Below the pieces are notes generated by a model, which saw only the letters and a program-made list of their open reading frames with translations, did no database searches and had not been told where the DNA came from. From a virus, in IMG/VR virus record IMGVR_UViG_3300010938_000281, positions 22,957-86,956 of that record: a stretch of 64,000 nucleotides of DNA. One strand, written 5' to 3'. The position numbers and the translations under genes are program-made. Position 1 is the stretch's first letter. Each line of letters opens with the position of its first letter. Positions 28,102 through 36,274 of this stretch are shown here, piece after piece.

Positions 28102-28575
28102 CTATAGATAAAATTTATTGTACTTGCGAGATAAACAAAAGCCTTTATTATAAATAATATCTATAAAACAATCTAAATCACACTTTCTTCTAACACACCA
28201 ATAACAAAAATCGAAACCACCTACATTGTATTTTTTAGAGTTTACTATTCTACCAAAACCGAAAAATTATTAATCTGTGTGACTATTTTCCAGCTTTTTT
28301 AACATATACTACACTCAAAATCATTCCTATTTTTCCTAGTATATACGCATCCGTCACCATCAAAATATCCACGTATAAAGTCCGGCTTCCAAATATCCGG
28401 CACAAACCCCATTGTTTCATGCCTGGTTTTGCGCGGAATAACTCCAAAAGAAACTAATCTATCTATCATATATTTAGAAGAATATGACACCCTAATCATA
28501 TTTTTATCATGATATCCAATATGAGCATCGTTACATAGAAAACTATACAGTATTGTATAGATTGTTCCGTCTTCT
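28102..28575 (-). pseudogene. Remnant of a LAGLIDADG homing endonuclease
   Basis: Fills most of the 616-base gap between the tail tube gene and the 351-residue gene. One frame holds IKEDGTIYTILYSFL leading to IRVSYSSKYMIDRLVSFGV and the LAGLIDADG helix DFIRGYFDGDGCVYTRK, then stops. Another frame further down holds DCFIDIIYNKGFCLSRKYNKF, which resembles the family's C-terminal end. A stop precedes the first part and the frames do not join. Clearly decayed. Confidence 0.7.
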
Positions 28576-28603
28576 TTAATCTATCCGCTATACCCTTATA
28601 ATT

Positions 28604-28623
28604 CCCTTATAATATACTACACC
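28604..28623 (-). promoter_or_regulatory. Weak candidate late promoter
   Basis: Minus-strand GGTGTAGTATATTATAAGG, just after the tail tube terminator and upstream of the endonuclease remnant. It shares GTGTA and the TATTATA core with the other late motifs but lacks the GAG end. Confidence 0.3.
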
Positions 28624-28635
28624 TGTGAACGAAAA

Positions 28636-28665
28636 TAATAAAATTCCCGGCTGTTATGCCGGGAA
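28636..28665 (-). terminator. Terminator after the tail tube gene
   Basis: On the minus strand TTCCCGGC and GCCGGGAA form an 8-bp stem with a 6-base loop, followed by TTTTATTATT. It begins 24 bases past the stop. Confidence 0.85.
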
Positions 28666-28688
28666 CTAATATTCCTAAAACACAGGCG

Positions 28689-29792
28689 TTAGATACGAAT
28701 ACCTGCCGTTGGGTCTTGTGGATGAGTTACACTAAAGTCGTTATTTGTAACGAATGTATATGTAACTGTCATATTACCACCACCAGTATCACCACCGCCG
28801 ATAGAGATATTAGATAGACGGTTCTTAGTACCAAGGTCTATGAACATACCATCTTGAGTAGCAATCTTAATAGTAGCTTGACGTGTGTTGTGGAAGTTAC
28901 TATAAACACCGGCTTCGGTTGCGGATACATAATCACCAGACTTAGCGATAATTTCAATATCTGTACTTACCTGTACAGGTACAGTCATATATCTGTAGTA
29001 AGGAGCGTAGTGACCAAGCTCGAAGATGGCTTCACGCCCAAGGTCAACACTTGTGCTAATATTCTGAATAGAACATACACGATTTGAACCACCAGGAATA
29101 AGCTCGTTCAAACCGGAAGCGCTAATACCAGCAACGTCGGGTGGTAGAATTGTCAACTTATTAGACGTTGTAGCGTTAACTTGACCGTTTTCATCACGGG
29201 TTGTTGGCATTGTAACGCCGGTAATAGGCTCAAACAACATATTCTGACGACGTTGAATACCACCAGAATCATATGTTAGAGCTAGAGGCCGGTCTGTATT
29301 ATCAAAACCGCCAGAGAATGTGGCTAGGTTTGTTGTCTTCCATAGCTTATAGTTACCTACTAAACCAACATTTTCAGAAAACTTACCGTCGGCAGGAAAC
29401 TGATAACCAACAGACGATACATACATACCAGAAAAGTCAACTTGAGCTGTTACAGCACCAGATGCCGAATCGTTAGTATCTGGGAACAAGCTCAATGCAA
29501 CATTGGTACGTTGGTTAGAGCGTCCAAATAGAGTAGCAGAAGGCGCGCCGTTAGTAGCTAAATGATAAAGCAAAGGATAACCATCCAACAGCTTTTCCAT
29601 CTGTACTTCGATGTTTGGAATATTTTCTAGGTTCTCGTAAATACGAGACTGTCCTAACTCGAACACAGGGTCCAAATTAAACGCGGTTGTAACACCTACG
29701 TTTTGAACACCGTGAGCAGCGGTATAAGTCTGTGAGCCTAACTGTGCAAAACCGACAGCTTCTACAGCCCACCATATTCTTTGTTGTGGCAT
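28689..29792 (-). CDS. Major tail (tube) protein
   Basis: 367 residues, predicted beta-rich, starting MPQQRIWWAVEAVGF after a strong RBS (AGGAGA). The sequence fits phage tube proteins that carry an extra Ig-like or surface domain. It is flanked by its own late promoter motif and a strong terminator, as expected for an abundant structural protein. It lies between the tail completion genes and the tape measure. Assignment rests on position, length and composition. Confidence 0.65.
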   Translation of the reverse strand: MPQQRIWWAVEAVGFAQLGSQTYTAAHGVQNVGVTTAFNLDPVFELGQSRIYENLENIPNIEVQMEKLLDGYPLLYHLATNGAPSATLFGRSNQRTNVALSLFPDTNDSASGAVTAQVDFSGMYVSSVGYQFPADGKFSENVGLVGNYKLWKTTNLATFSGGFDNTDRPLALTYDSGGIQRRQNMLFEPITGVTMPTTRDENGQVNATTSNKLTILPPDVAGISASGLNELIPGGSNRVCSIQNISTSVDLGREAIFELGHYAPYYRYMTVPVQVSTDIEIIAKSGDYVSATEAGVYSNFHNTRQATIKIATQDGMFIDLGTKNRLSNISIGGGDTGGGNMTVTYTFVTNNDFSVTHPQDPTAGIRI

Positions 29793-29813
29793 TAAATTTC
29801 TCCTAAATGAAAT

Positions 29814-29832
29814 CTCTCATTAGTTTATACAC
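29814..29832 (-). promoter_or_regulatory. Putative phage late promoter (copy 2)
   Basis: Minus-strand GTGTATAAACTAATGAGAG, 22 bases upstream of the tail tube start. Confidence 0.5.
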
Positions 29833-29838
29833 TTAAAA

Positions 29839-30786
29839 CTATACTACCGCGATAGTTTCGGTCGTAAATTTTACGACACCGTGATATAGCTCTCTAGTAA
29901 TATTCTTAGCTCCTATAACTACAACGTCATCAAACCTAAGCTGTGCATGTCTATAGTTCCCATTTATCAAATCGGCATAAGTCTTTGGATTGCTTGACTT
30001 TGCACCCCTATAATCTAAAGGAAACGCTCCACTAGCAACCATAAGGTCCATATCAATTCTATAAATAGTCTTCTCTTTTTGTAAAGATATAAGGCTTAAT
30101 AGTTTAGATACTGTACTATCATCATAATCAAATATATGAAATAGCATATCTGTATAGACGTAACTTGCTCCAGTGCCTAAAGATACGGGTTTATATTTAG
30201 TATTTTCTGATAATTCTATCTGAACTAAAGGTGTTTGTCTGCGTAACAGAGTTGACCACTCTCCAGATTGAGCAGAGTCATATCCGGGTTGAAAAGTGTA
30301 AGGGTTTGTTTGTAATTCTGGCGGTTCTGGAAACATACTTAACTTATCAAATGTTACTGTCTTATAAGAATACTCCATCTTTACATTAGATGTTGTTGGT
30401 ATAGCAGAATCAAATATTACCCGGCCTTTGTTGTAGTCTACATAGTGTTGATAACTAGAAGTGGTAGGTGTCTTAAATGAACCATTAACATAAACACCGG
30501 AAATACTAATAGGTTGTGTATTTGTAGCTAATCCAGATTCCCAGACTAAATTATGTCTAAATGTTTCCCAAACCTGACCATCGGAATAGTTTGGGTCCGA
30601 CACCATACGCAAAGTAGCGTGGTTGTTACTATTTATATCTGTGTGACCTAATAGTACGTTACTAAAAGCCCCCTTGTTTATAAATCCCCAATCAAAAAAC
30701 ATTATAACACTTTGTAACGATTCGGAAGATATATCAACGTCATTAAAAGAGTTAAATCCCTTTAATGATGTATATGGTGTTGTCAT
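29839..30786 (-). CDS. Neck / tail completion protein
   Basis: 315 residues with mixed beta sequence (YVDYNKGRVIFDSAIP is typical of virion domains that end a strand with a D-x-x-K-G turn). It overlaps the 213-residue gene by 4 bases. Position between connectors and the tube suggests a neck or tail terminator role. No family recognised. Confidence 0.5.
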   Translation of the reverse strand: MTTPYTSLKGFNSFNDVDISSESLQSVIMFFDWGFINKGAFSNVLLGHTDINSNNHATLRMVSDPNYSDGQVWETFRHNLVWESGLATNTQPISISGVYVNGSFKTPTTSSYQHYVDYNKGRVIFDSAIPTTSNVKMEYSYKTVTFDKLSMFPEPPELQTNPYTFQPGYDSAQSGEWSTLLRRQTPLVQIELSENTKYKPVSLGTGASYVYTDMLFHIFDYDDSTVSKLLSLISLQKEKTIYRIDMDLMVASGAFPLDYRGAKSSNPKTYADLINGNYRHAQLRFDDVVVIGAKNITRELYHGVVKFTTETIAVV

Positions 30787-31424
30787 AGCGCCTTCCTTAT
30801 AGCTTTCTCTACTATAATTTCTAAGTCTTGTATATAGGCTTGTACCGTTCTAGTAATCCAGTTATTATCTGCAACACCTGAGAATTGTGGTGGTACACGC
30901 CAATATTTTGCATTATTAAAAACCATAATACCACCGCCACTACGAGACGTAGGAAAACTTCCGGGTAGAAAATAATAGTCAGCTATAATTAGCTTATCGC
31001 CTTCTAGTAACAACCAGTCTAACCAATGTAATCTTTGTCCTGCGTTGGTAACTGTAAACCCTTCGTCCATAGATAATATATCGGCAAAGTCCGCCCTAAA
31101 GGCAAATATTCTAAATCCACCCTCTATTGTGTTACCACGCAATTTAAGCTGCGAAAAATTAACCCGTGTACTTTGTGCAAGAGTTGTTATTATAGCTTTA
31201 AGTTTAGATTTAGCTTCTCCTGGCCTTATACCAAACTGCGCTTGCAATATACCGCTTTGAATACTCTTATATTCTGCCGATAGGTCAAAAATATCTCCAA
31301 TAGTAGTTTTAAGCTCGTTTTCGATACTAATAGCTATAGGAGGAAGTATCTTGTTACCGACTCTAACTATCTCTTGCATCACCATCTTATTTATTTCGGA
31401 CAGTGGCGTTATTATTCTAGTCAT
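30783..31424 (-). CDS. Head-tail joining protein
   Basis: 213 residues: an N-terminal helix pair followed by a compact domain (LHWLDWLLLEGDKLIIADYYFLPG) and a C-terminal helix. It resembles HK97 gp10-like neck proteins in size and place. Overlaps both neighbours by 4 bases, so it is translated as part of a coupled connector set. Confidence 0.5.
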   Translation of the reverse strand: MTRIITPLSEINKMVMQEIVRVGNKILPPIAISIENELKTTIGDIFDLSAEYKSIQSGILQAQFGIRPGEAKSKLKAIITTLAQSTRVNFSQLKLRGNTIEGGFRIFAFRADFADILSMDEGFTVTNAGQRLHWLDWLLLEGDKLIIADYYFLPGSFPTSRSGGGIMVFNNAKYWRVPPQFSGVADNNWITRTVQAYIQDLEIIVEKAIRKAL

Positions 31425-31918
31425 ATTCTATGCCATATAGCAGCAAATTCTTTGCTCTCTCCGATACCGAAAGGAACGGGTTCGCCGTCCAAAATATAAG
31501 TATACTGTTTGTAAGGAACAATATCGGTATTAAATACAACCGATACAGCTCGCATAACTTTAGATATATCCTCTATATTTCCTATACTCATAACATGCCC
31601 GTCGGCCACGGTTATAAACGTAGGAAATTTAGCAAAAGACCTCTTATCAAAATATACGCGCATCTTAATAGATTCTGTTTCCGCAGTATTTAGATATCCA
31701 ATACCATTACAATACGGACATAATCCGGTAGCAAAAGGTATAGGGCCGCTGGAGGTATATTGATTCGACGACTTTTTATTAAGGGGGTCGAAGATACAAT
31801 TCGGGCAGTCGGAACGCTTTTCTGGATAAGTAAGCAAACAGTTCACGCCGAAATTAAGATTATTCATATCTCTTACGGTCTGATTGTATAAATCATATAC
31901 TTCTTGTGGAATAATCAT
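31421..31918 (-). CDS. Head closure/connector protein with zinc knuckle
   Basis: 165 residues. Two cysteine pairs (SDCPNCIFDP and GLCPYCNGIGY) could form one zinc site; the C-terminal half is a small beta domain. Such Cys-pair proteins are common in phage connector modules. Function is inferred from position. Confidence 0.5.
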   Translation of the reverse strand: MIIPQEVYDLYNQTVRDMNNLNFGVNCLLTYPEKRSDCPNCIFDPLNKKSSNQYTSSGPIPFATGLCPYCNGIGYLNTAETESIKMRVYFDKRSFAKFPTFITVADGHVMSIGNIEDISKVMRAVSVVFNTDIVPYKQYTYILDGEPVPFGIGESKEFAAIWHRI

Positions 31919-31926
31919 ATTTTACC

Positions 31927-32181
31927 TTATAATAGGTTAGTACGAATATCGCGAGGAGTACCGTAAAAGTTACCAGAGTGAGCGGTAAAGTAATATCCTG
32001 GGTCGTCAAATCTAATCCAATATGGACTAGGAGTAACATTACCATTATAGCCGGATGGCGCACAAAATTTATTTATACCGTCAATTCTATCTTTAATAGT
32101 ACCAGAACCAACAGGTGTTACGAATGTAACTACGCATGAGTTCTTAATAGGTCTCCCTGAGTCAGCAATAAAAATGTCCAT
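31927..32181 (-). CDS. Small structural protein of the connector region
   Basis: 84 residues, Gly/Pro/Tyr-rich and predicted beta (PSPYWIRFDDPGYYFTAHSG). It follows the 159-residue gene by 12 bases. Possibly a small neck or decoration component; unassigned. Confidence 0.5.
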   Translation of the reverse strand: MDIFIADSGRPIKNSCVVTFVTPVGSGTIKDRIDGINKFCAPSGYNGNVTPSPYWIRFDDPGYYFTAHSGNFYGTPRDIRTNLL

Positions 32182-32193
32182 TTATACCTCTCG

Positions 32194-32673
32194 TTATTGA
32201 AATCTTGTCATTGGATATAGTCTACTTACAGTATATGGAGTTAGAATCGCTACGCCAGCATCACCCATCTGATGAAGCATCTTTGTTTTTGCATACTGGT
32301 CAGCAATTATTTTAGCAGCCTCTTTAACAAAGTTTGCCCTACTTGTAGTATCTATAGACGAAGGTCCGTCTTGAACTTTAAGACTACTCATAGCATAATA
32401 TTTAACTTCACTATCTAATAGTATATTTGCAGCGCGTAAACTTAATAATGTAACAAATACATCATCTCTAGTAGCTTGACTTGTTGGGTCTGGACTAATT
32501 GTAGCATTTCTAACATCAACAGAATAAGCATAGTCAAAACTTAGTTCGTTAACCACATAAGCTGCGGCAACAACTAAGATTCTACTAAGTCTTGTATCTG
32601 TATATGTTGGGGTGTCGGACATATCTCCGATTAACACCCTAAGTATTTCTATTGGTGTAGCTAACCAATTCAT
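32194..32673 (-). CDS. Head-tail connector (adaptor) protein
   Basis: 159 residues, helical, starting MNWLATPIEILRVLIGDMSD. Early helices, a mid-protein segment of the type TLLSLRAANILLDSEVKY and a hydrophilic tail match phage gp6-like adaptors. It lies between the 102-residue gene and the small neck genes. Confidence 0.6.
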   Translation of the reverse strand: MNWLATPIEILRVLIGDMSDTPTYTDTRLSRILVVAAAYVVNELSFDYAYSVDVRNATISPDPTSQATRDDVFVTLLSLRAANILLDSEVKYYAMSSLKVQDGPSSIDTTSRANFVKEAAKIIADQYAKTKMLHQMGDAGVAILTPYTVSRLYPMTRFQ

Positions 32674-32677
32674 TATT

Positions 32678-32983
32678 TTATCCTAAATTACCATATACAT
32701 AGAATTGTTTAACATCTGTATAATACTGTTTTGAATTATTATAAACCCAGCCCTGTTGACGCCATAACCCATAGGTATTTAGGTCGCCGCTTACGGTTGT
32801 ATATTGTAATGTTCCACCAGTACCATTATTAACTAGAGTACCACTACAATAGAACGATGTATTGTCCGGTCTATTTAATATCATATATGACATATAGCCC
32901 GATATATTTATAGCAGTGCCGTTAATATCTTGTAGGGTTGCGGTTAAAACCGTACCTATATCACCTACATGAATTTCTGACAT
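32678..32983 (-). CDS. Small beta-domain structural protein
   Basis: 101 residues from ATG 32983 (RBS GGGAG five bases upstream), preferred over an upstream TTG. IHVGDIGTVLTATLQDING is typical of the Ig-like N-terminal domain of BppU-like and related phage appendage proteins. It begins a new transcript: a late motif lies 21 bases upstream and two terminators lie beyond that. Confidence 0.55.
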   Translation of the reverse strand: MSEIHVGDIGTVLTATLQDINGTAINISGYMSYMILNRPDNTSFYCSGTLVNNGTGGTLQYTTVSGDLNTYGLWRQQGWVYNNSKQYYTDVKQFYVYGNLG

Positions 32984-33003
32984 ATAATCTCCCAAATATT
33001 TAA

Positions 33004-33023
33004 CCTCTCACCCTATAATACAC
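33004..33023 (-). promoter_or_regulatory. Putative phage late promoter (copy 3)
   Basis: Minus-strand GTGTATTATAGGGTGAGAG, 21 bases upstream of the 32678-32983 gene and downstream of the capsid terminators. Confidence 0.55.
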
Positions 33024-33040
33024 CACAGAAGTATAAATAC

Positions 33041-33077
33041 AAACAAAAACCCCGACATATCGCAAAATAACATATCG
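33041..33077 (-). terminator. Second terminator after the capsid gene
   Basis: On the minus strand CCCCGATAT pairs with ATATGTCGGGG (one bulge), followed by TTTTTG. Confidence 0.75.
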
Positions 33078-33149
33078 GGGTCTGTAGAGAATAGGTATAA
33101 CGAGAATCTTAATGAGCGTTGACCTAACCTCTTAAATTCCAACCACTTA

Positions 33150-33176
33150 AAAAAGAAGCGGGCTGTTAAGCCCGCC
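33150..33176 (-). terminator. First terminator after the capsid gene
   Basis: On the minus strand GCGGGCT-TAAC-AGCCCGC followed by TTCTTTTTT, 22 bases past the capsid stop. Two tandem terminators are fitting for the most abundant transcript. Confidence 0.85.
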
Positions 33177-33197
33177 TCTAGTATTATCCGGCTACTA

Positions 33198-34214
33198 TTA
33201 GTAGCTACCAGCTAGAACACGACGACCATCAAGTACGGCAAAACCGAACTCTCCGCGACCGTAGTATCCATCTTCACCACGACGGTGTAGGTTCACTGTG
33301 TCAGGGAATACACGAATTTCTTCGCGTACCGGCATAATAAAGCTATCACGATTCTTCATATCTACACCAACCACAAGCTCAACGTCACTTGCTTCCAAGT
33401 TACCACCCAACTTGTTTGTGTAGAAGTTCTGATATTCCTGACCATCACCAAATTCACGTAGGGCGTGCATATTAACACCGAATACGCGGGTAATAGCAGG
33501 ACCATCATCTGCCGACACATAAATTTCTCTACGTGTTACGTCATCTACTTGGTCAAGACCCCAACTACGAACGTCTTCAATCGACTCTGGAGATAGGAAC
33601 ATGTCTGTTAGAGCAGACTGACGAATAGACGCTGTGTTACCACCACCGTTACGAACCATAACGGTCTTCATAAGAGAAACAAGTCTCTTTGTAAACTGTC
33701 CGGCTGTAGCATCTGCATCATAGACGCTGATGTTACGGTCGTAAGCGGCAGTTAGAATAACGTGCCATCCATCGTCGTTAATCTTTTTAACAAAACCAGC
33801 TTCCAAAATCTCAATAGCACGAGCTATTACAGGCCAGTTTGCATCACGGGCGAAACGCAAGTTCCATTGAATAGAATTGCTGATTTCGTAAGTAGGAATA
33901 GTAACATAGTCACCTTCTACCTTACGCTCACCAATCTTACCAACACCGGGACTTGTGTAAGCTACGAATTCATCTTCACGACCCGGAGACAAAATGTCCA
34001 GAGGCCATTCAATCTGTCCAGCGCCTTGAGGAACAGCTTGGAAAATGTTGCGAACAACATCGCCAAACAATACACCCTTACGCAAAGGTGTCTCAATAGC
34101 TTTGGCAAGCTGATATTGAGCCTTGAAACGTACTTCAGGATTGTCGTCCGCTGTACCACGAATCAAAGTTAAAAGTTCTTGTGGTGGATTCCACAGATTG
34201 TCACGATAATCCAT
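33198..34214 (-). CDS. Major capsid protein
   Basis: 338 residues, probably HK97 fold. The N-terminal arm is helical and charged. The core has EGDYVTIPTYEISNSIQW (P-domain strand), a spine-helix region around IARAIEILEAGFVKKIND, and the A-domain near LTDMFLSPESIEDVRSW. RBS AAGGAGAC precedes ATG 34214. It follows the decoration protein gene and is isolated by tandem terminators. Confidence 0.85.
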   Translation of the reverse strand: MDYRDNLWNPPQELLTLIRGTADDNPEVRFKAQYQLAKAIETPLRKGVLFGDVVRNIFQAVPQGAGQIEWPLDILSPGREDEFVAYTSPGVGKIGERKVEGDYVTIPTYEISNSIQWNLRFARDANWPVIARAIEILEAGFVKKINDDGWHVILTAAYDRNISVYDADATAGQFTKRLVSLMKTVMVRNGGGNTASIRQSALTDMFLSPESIEDVRSWGLDQVDDVTRREIYVSADDGPAITRVFGVNMHALREFGDGQEYQNFYTNKLGGNLEASDVELVVGVDMKNRDSFIMPVREEIRVFPDTVNLHRRGEDGYYGRGEFGFAVLDGRRVLAGSY

Positions 34215-34235
34215 TTATATGTCTCCTTTATTATA

Positions 34236-34719
34236 TTATAGACGTGGTGTCGCCATTGGTAAATCGAACATGACCTTGGCGTAGCCATCAGCGTCTTTGC
34301 CTGATAGGAATACACCTACGATTGGGGTAGCACTTGCGTTAACATCTGTAGGTGTCAAGTAACCCGACAACGACAGATAGGCGGCCTTATTAGCAGCAGG
34401 GGTTGTTCCTGGCATAATAAAGTTTGTAACAACTGTACCTTTAGTCCACAATAGAACCTTAGAACCTTGCTGCACTTCATCTTTGAAGTAATTCAAGTGT
34501 GTCTGAGTTAGGTCTTTGTTGACCATATCTTGCATCAAGCAACCTATTGGTAGCTTACCTGATGGGTTAGCGGCGTATGTAACCAAAGCTTCACCCTGGT
34601 CCATAGCCTGACCGCTACCGACAGTTGAGAGACTTACGAATCCGCCGCGTTTCAGCAGTTTCGTTCATAAAGAAACTCATGTCGTCAGCAACCATATATC
34701 TTTCTGGTTTTAGAGCCAT
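34236..34719 (-). pseudogene. Head decoration protein gene with an apparent +1 frameshift
   Basis: The main frame (from ATG 34604, 122 residues) resembles small capsid-decoration proteins found next to phage capsid genes: AANPSGKLPIGCLMQDMVN, FKDEVQQGSKVLLWTKG. Coding continues upstream: RGGFVSLSTVGSGQAM precedes the ATG in the same frame. The natural N-terminus, MALKPERYMVADDMSFFMNE, starts at 34719 with RBS AGGAGA in a different frame that stops at 34615. The shift must fall near 34640-34660, where one extra base would explain it. Either a real frameshift, programmed recoding, or a base-call error; the protein is probably meant to be ~160 residues. Confidence 0.7.
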
Positions 34720-34743
34720 TCTGGTTAATCTCCTGTGTTTCTA

Positions 34744-36168
34744 TTACTTACGGTTTTGTTCTAGCTTAGTTGCTTGCGCACTATACTGCATATTTCTACC
34801 CAAGAATTCTGTGATAGTTTTCATACTATCTTCTACAACTGAAGATGTAGCAGTATTCAAAGGAGCTGGTGTTTCAACAACAGCCTCTTCTAGCTTTGCA
34901 GTAGTAGTTGTAGTAGCTCCAGCGCCAGCAGATGCCTTTAGGGCTTCAGCCTTTGCCTTGTGCATAGCAACAATTTCATCAAACTGAGCGTCATCCAAAG
35001 ATGCCCACTTAGTAACTTCCGCCTTAGCTGTTTCATCTGTAAAGCCAGCAACAACCAACTTAGAAGCACGAGAAGCGAATGCAATATCCTTCTTAATAGA
35101 TGCCAATTCGGCGTTTGCAACAGTTAGTTTGTCTTGCGAAGCCTTTAGTTCATCAGTTAGAGTTGAGATAGCTTTGTCCTTCTCTTTAAGAGCGCACATA
35201 GCCTTATCGTCTTTTTCTTTCTTATCTTTTTCATCGTCGTCTTTTGCTTTGAAAGCGGCGGTCAGTGCTGTCTTTGCTTCCGCCAATTGCTGATTCAACG
35301 AAGCGATTGTGTCTTCATAGTGCTTCTTATTGAAATTAGCAACCTGCGCCTGCAATTCGGCAACCTGTCTCTTTAGTTCGTCTTCCATTTGCTTGTTACC
35401 CTTTATTAGTAAGGAACCTTTACTGTTAAATGATATAGCATTATTAAATATAATACTACGCACATTAGCTGGTTTATTTACAATACCTTGGCCTGAGAAG
35501 AAGAAATTTTTAATTAGTCTTCCAATCCTGCGACCTTCATACTCTCCCGTTCCACCAAACGCCTTAAGGTGCTTGGTAAGAAACGCCGTATTTTCATTCC
35601 TAGCAACAGTTTTATGACTACCGTCAACGTCGATAATAGCATAATCAAAAGCCGGAAAGCGACACTCCATTGACACAAACCACTTACCCTCATTGATTTC
35701 AGAGATTAGCTTTTGCATCATCTCTTGTCTCTCCTTGTTCTCCCACATAGAATATAGGACAAATTCGGTTACAACATCAAATTTGGGAGGTAACGAACCT
35801 AGTGGGGTGTCGTCGGGTATTATATTGCCTTCAGTATCGAACACCGAACTAGAGGTACTATGACCAATTATTTCTAGTTCGTTGTGCATGAAATTTATTT
35901 GTTTATCTACAGAACTTAAACGCGCATTCCACGTTTCTACTCTATCAAATACATCATCGTTTGCATTCCAGCCAACAGATGCTAAAATAGAATACCTGTA
36001 GAAAAGGTCTCGTTGGTTTGGATTCGCATTCGCTAGAGTTTTAACTAATATATCTGTATTACTATGAGCTAGACCATTCTTAGTGAATAGTTCACAAGCC
36101 ATAGAAATCTTACTATTAGCTATTTGGTCTTTGAGACCGTCTTGAATTTCTATTGGATATATTTGCAT
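34744..36168 (-). CDS. Prohead protease fused to scaffold
   Basis: 474 residues from ATG 36168 (RBS GAAGTGAG; an upstream ATG gives an unlikely hydrophobic start). Residues ~1-230 resemble the assemblin-type prohead protease: HNELEIIGHSTSS offers the His and WFVSMECRFPAFDYAI the Ser-containing strand. After a short linker, residues ~260-400 are a charged coiled coil (EDELKRQVAELQAQV and on) typical of scaffolds, ending in an Ala/Thr-rich tail. It lies between portal and capsid, the usual place. The protease call is from pattern, not catalytic proof. Confidence 0.7.
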   Translation of the reverse strand: MQIYPIEIQDGLKDQIANSKISMACELFTKNGLAHSNTDILVKTLANANPNQRDLFYRYSILASVGWNANDDVFDRVETWNARLSSVDKQINFMHNELEIIGHSTSSSVFDTEGNIIPDDTPLGSLPPKFDVVTEFVLYSMWENKERQEMMQKLISEINEGKWFVSMECRFPAFDYAIIDVDGSHKTVARNENTAFLTKHLKAFGGTGEYEGRRIGRLIKNFFFSGQGIVNKPANVRSIIFNNAISFNSKGSLLIKGNKQMEDELKRQVAELQAQVANFNKKHYEDTIASLNQQLAEAKTALTAAFKAKDDDEKDKKEKDDKAMCALKEKDKAISTLTDELKASQDKLTVANAELASIKKDIAFASRASKLVVAGFTDETAKAEVTKWASLDDAQFDEIVAMHKAKAEALKASAGAGATTTTTAKLEEAVVETPAPLNTATSSVVEDSMKTITEFLGRNMQYSAQATKLEQNRK

Positions 36169-36174
36169 AATGTC

Positions 36175-36192
36175 GCTCACTTCTTTATACAC
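36175..36192 (-). promoter_or_regulatory. Putative phage late promoter (copy 4)
   Basis: Minus-strand GTGTATAAAGAAGTGAGC, ending 6 bases before the protease/scaffold ATG. Its GAAGTGAG end doubles as the ribosome binding site. Confidence 0.45.
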
Positions 36193-36274
36193 AAAACATG
36201 ATAGAAAATAGTTATTTCGGAAAATAAATATTGAAGATACGACAAACATATAATCCATAAGTTCTTACGTAGAA

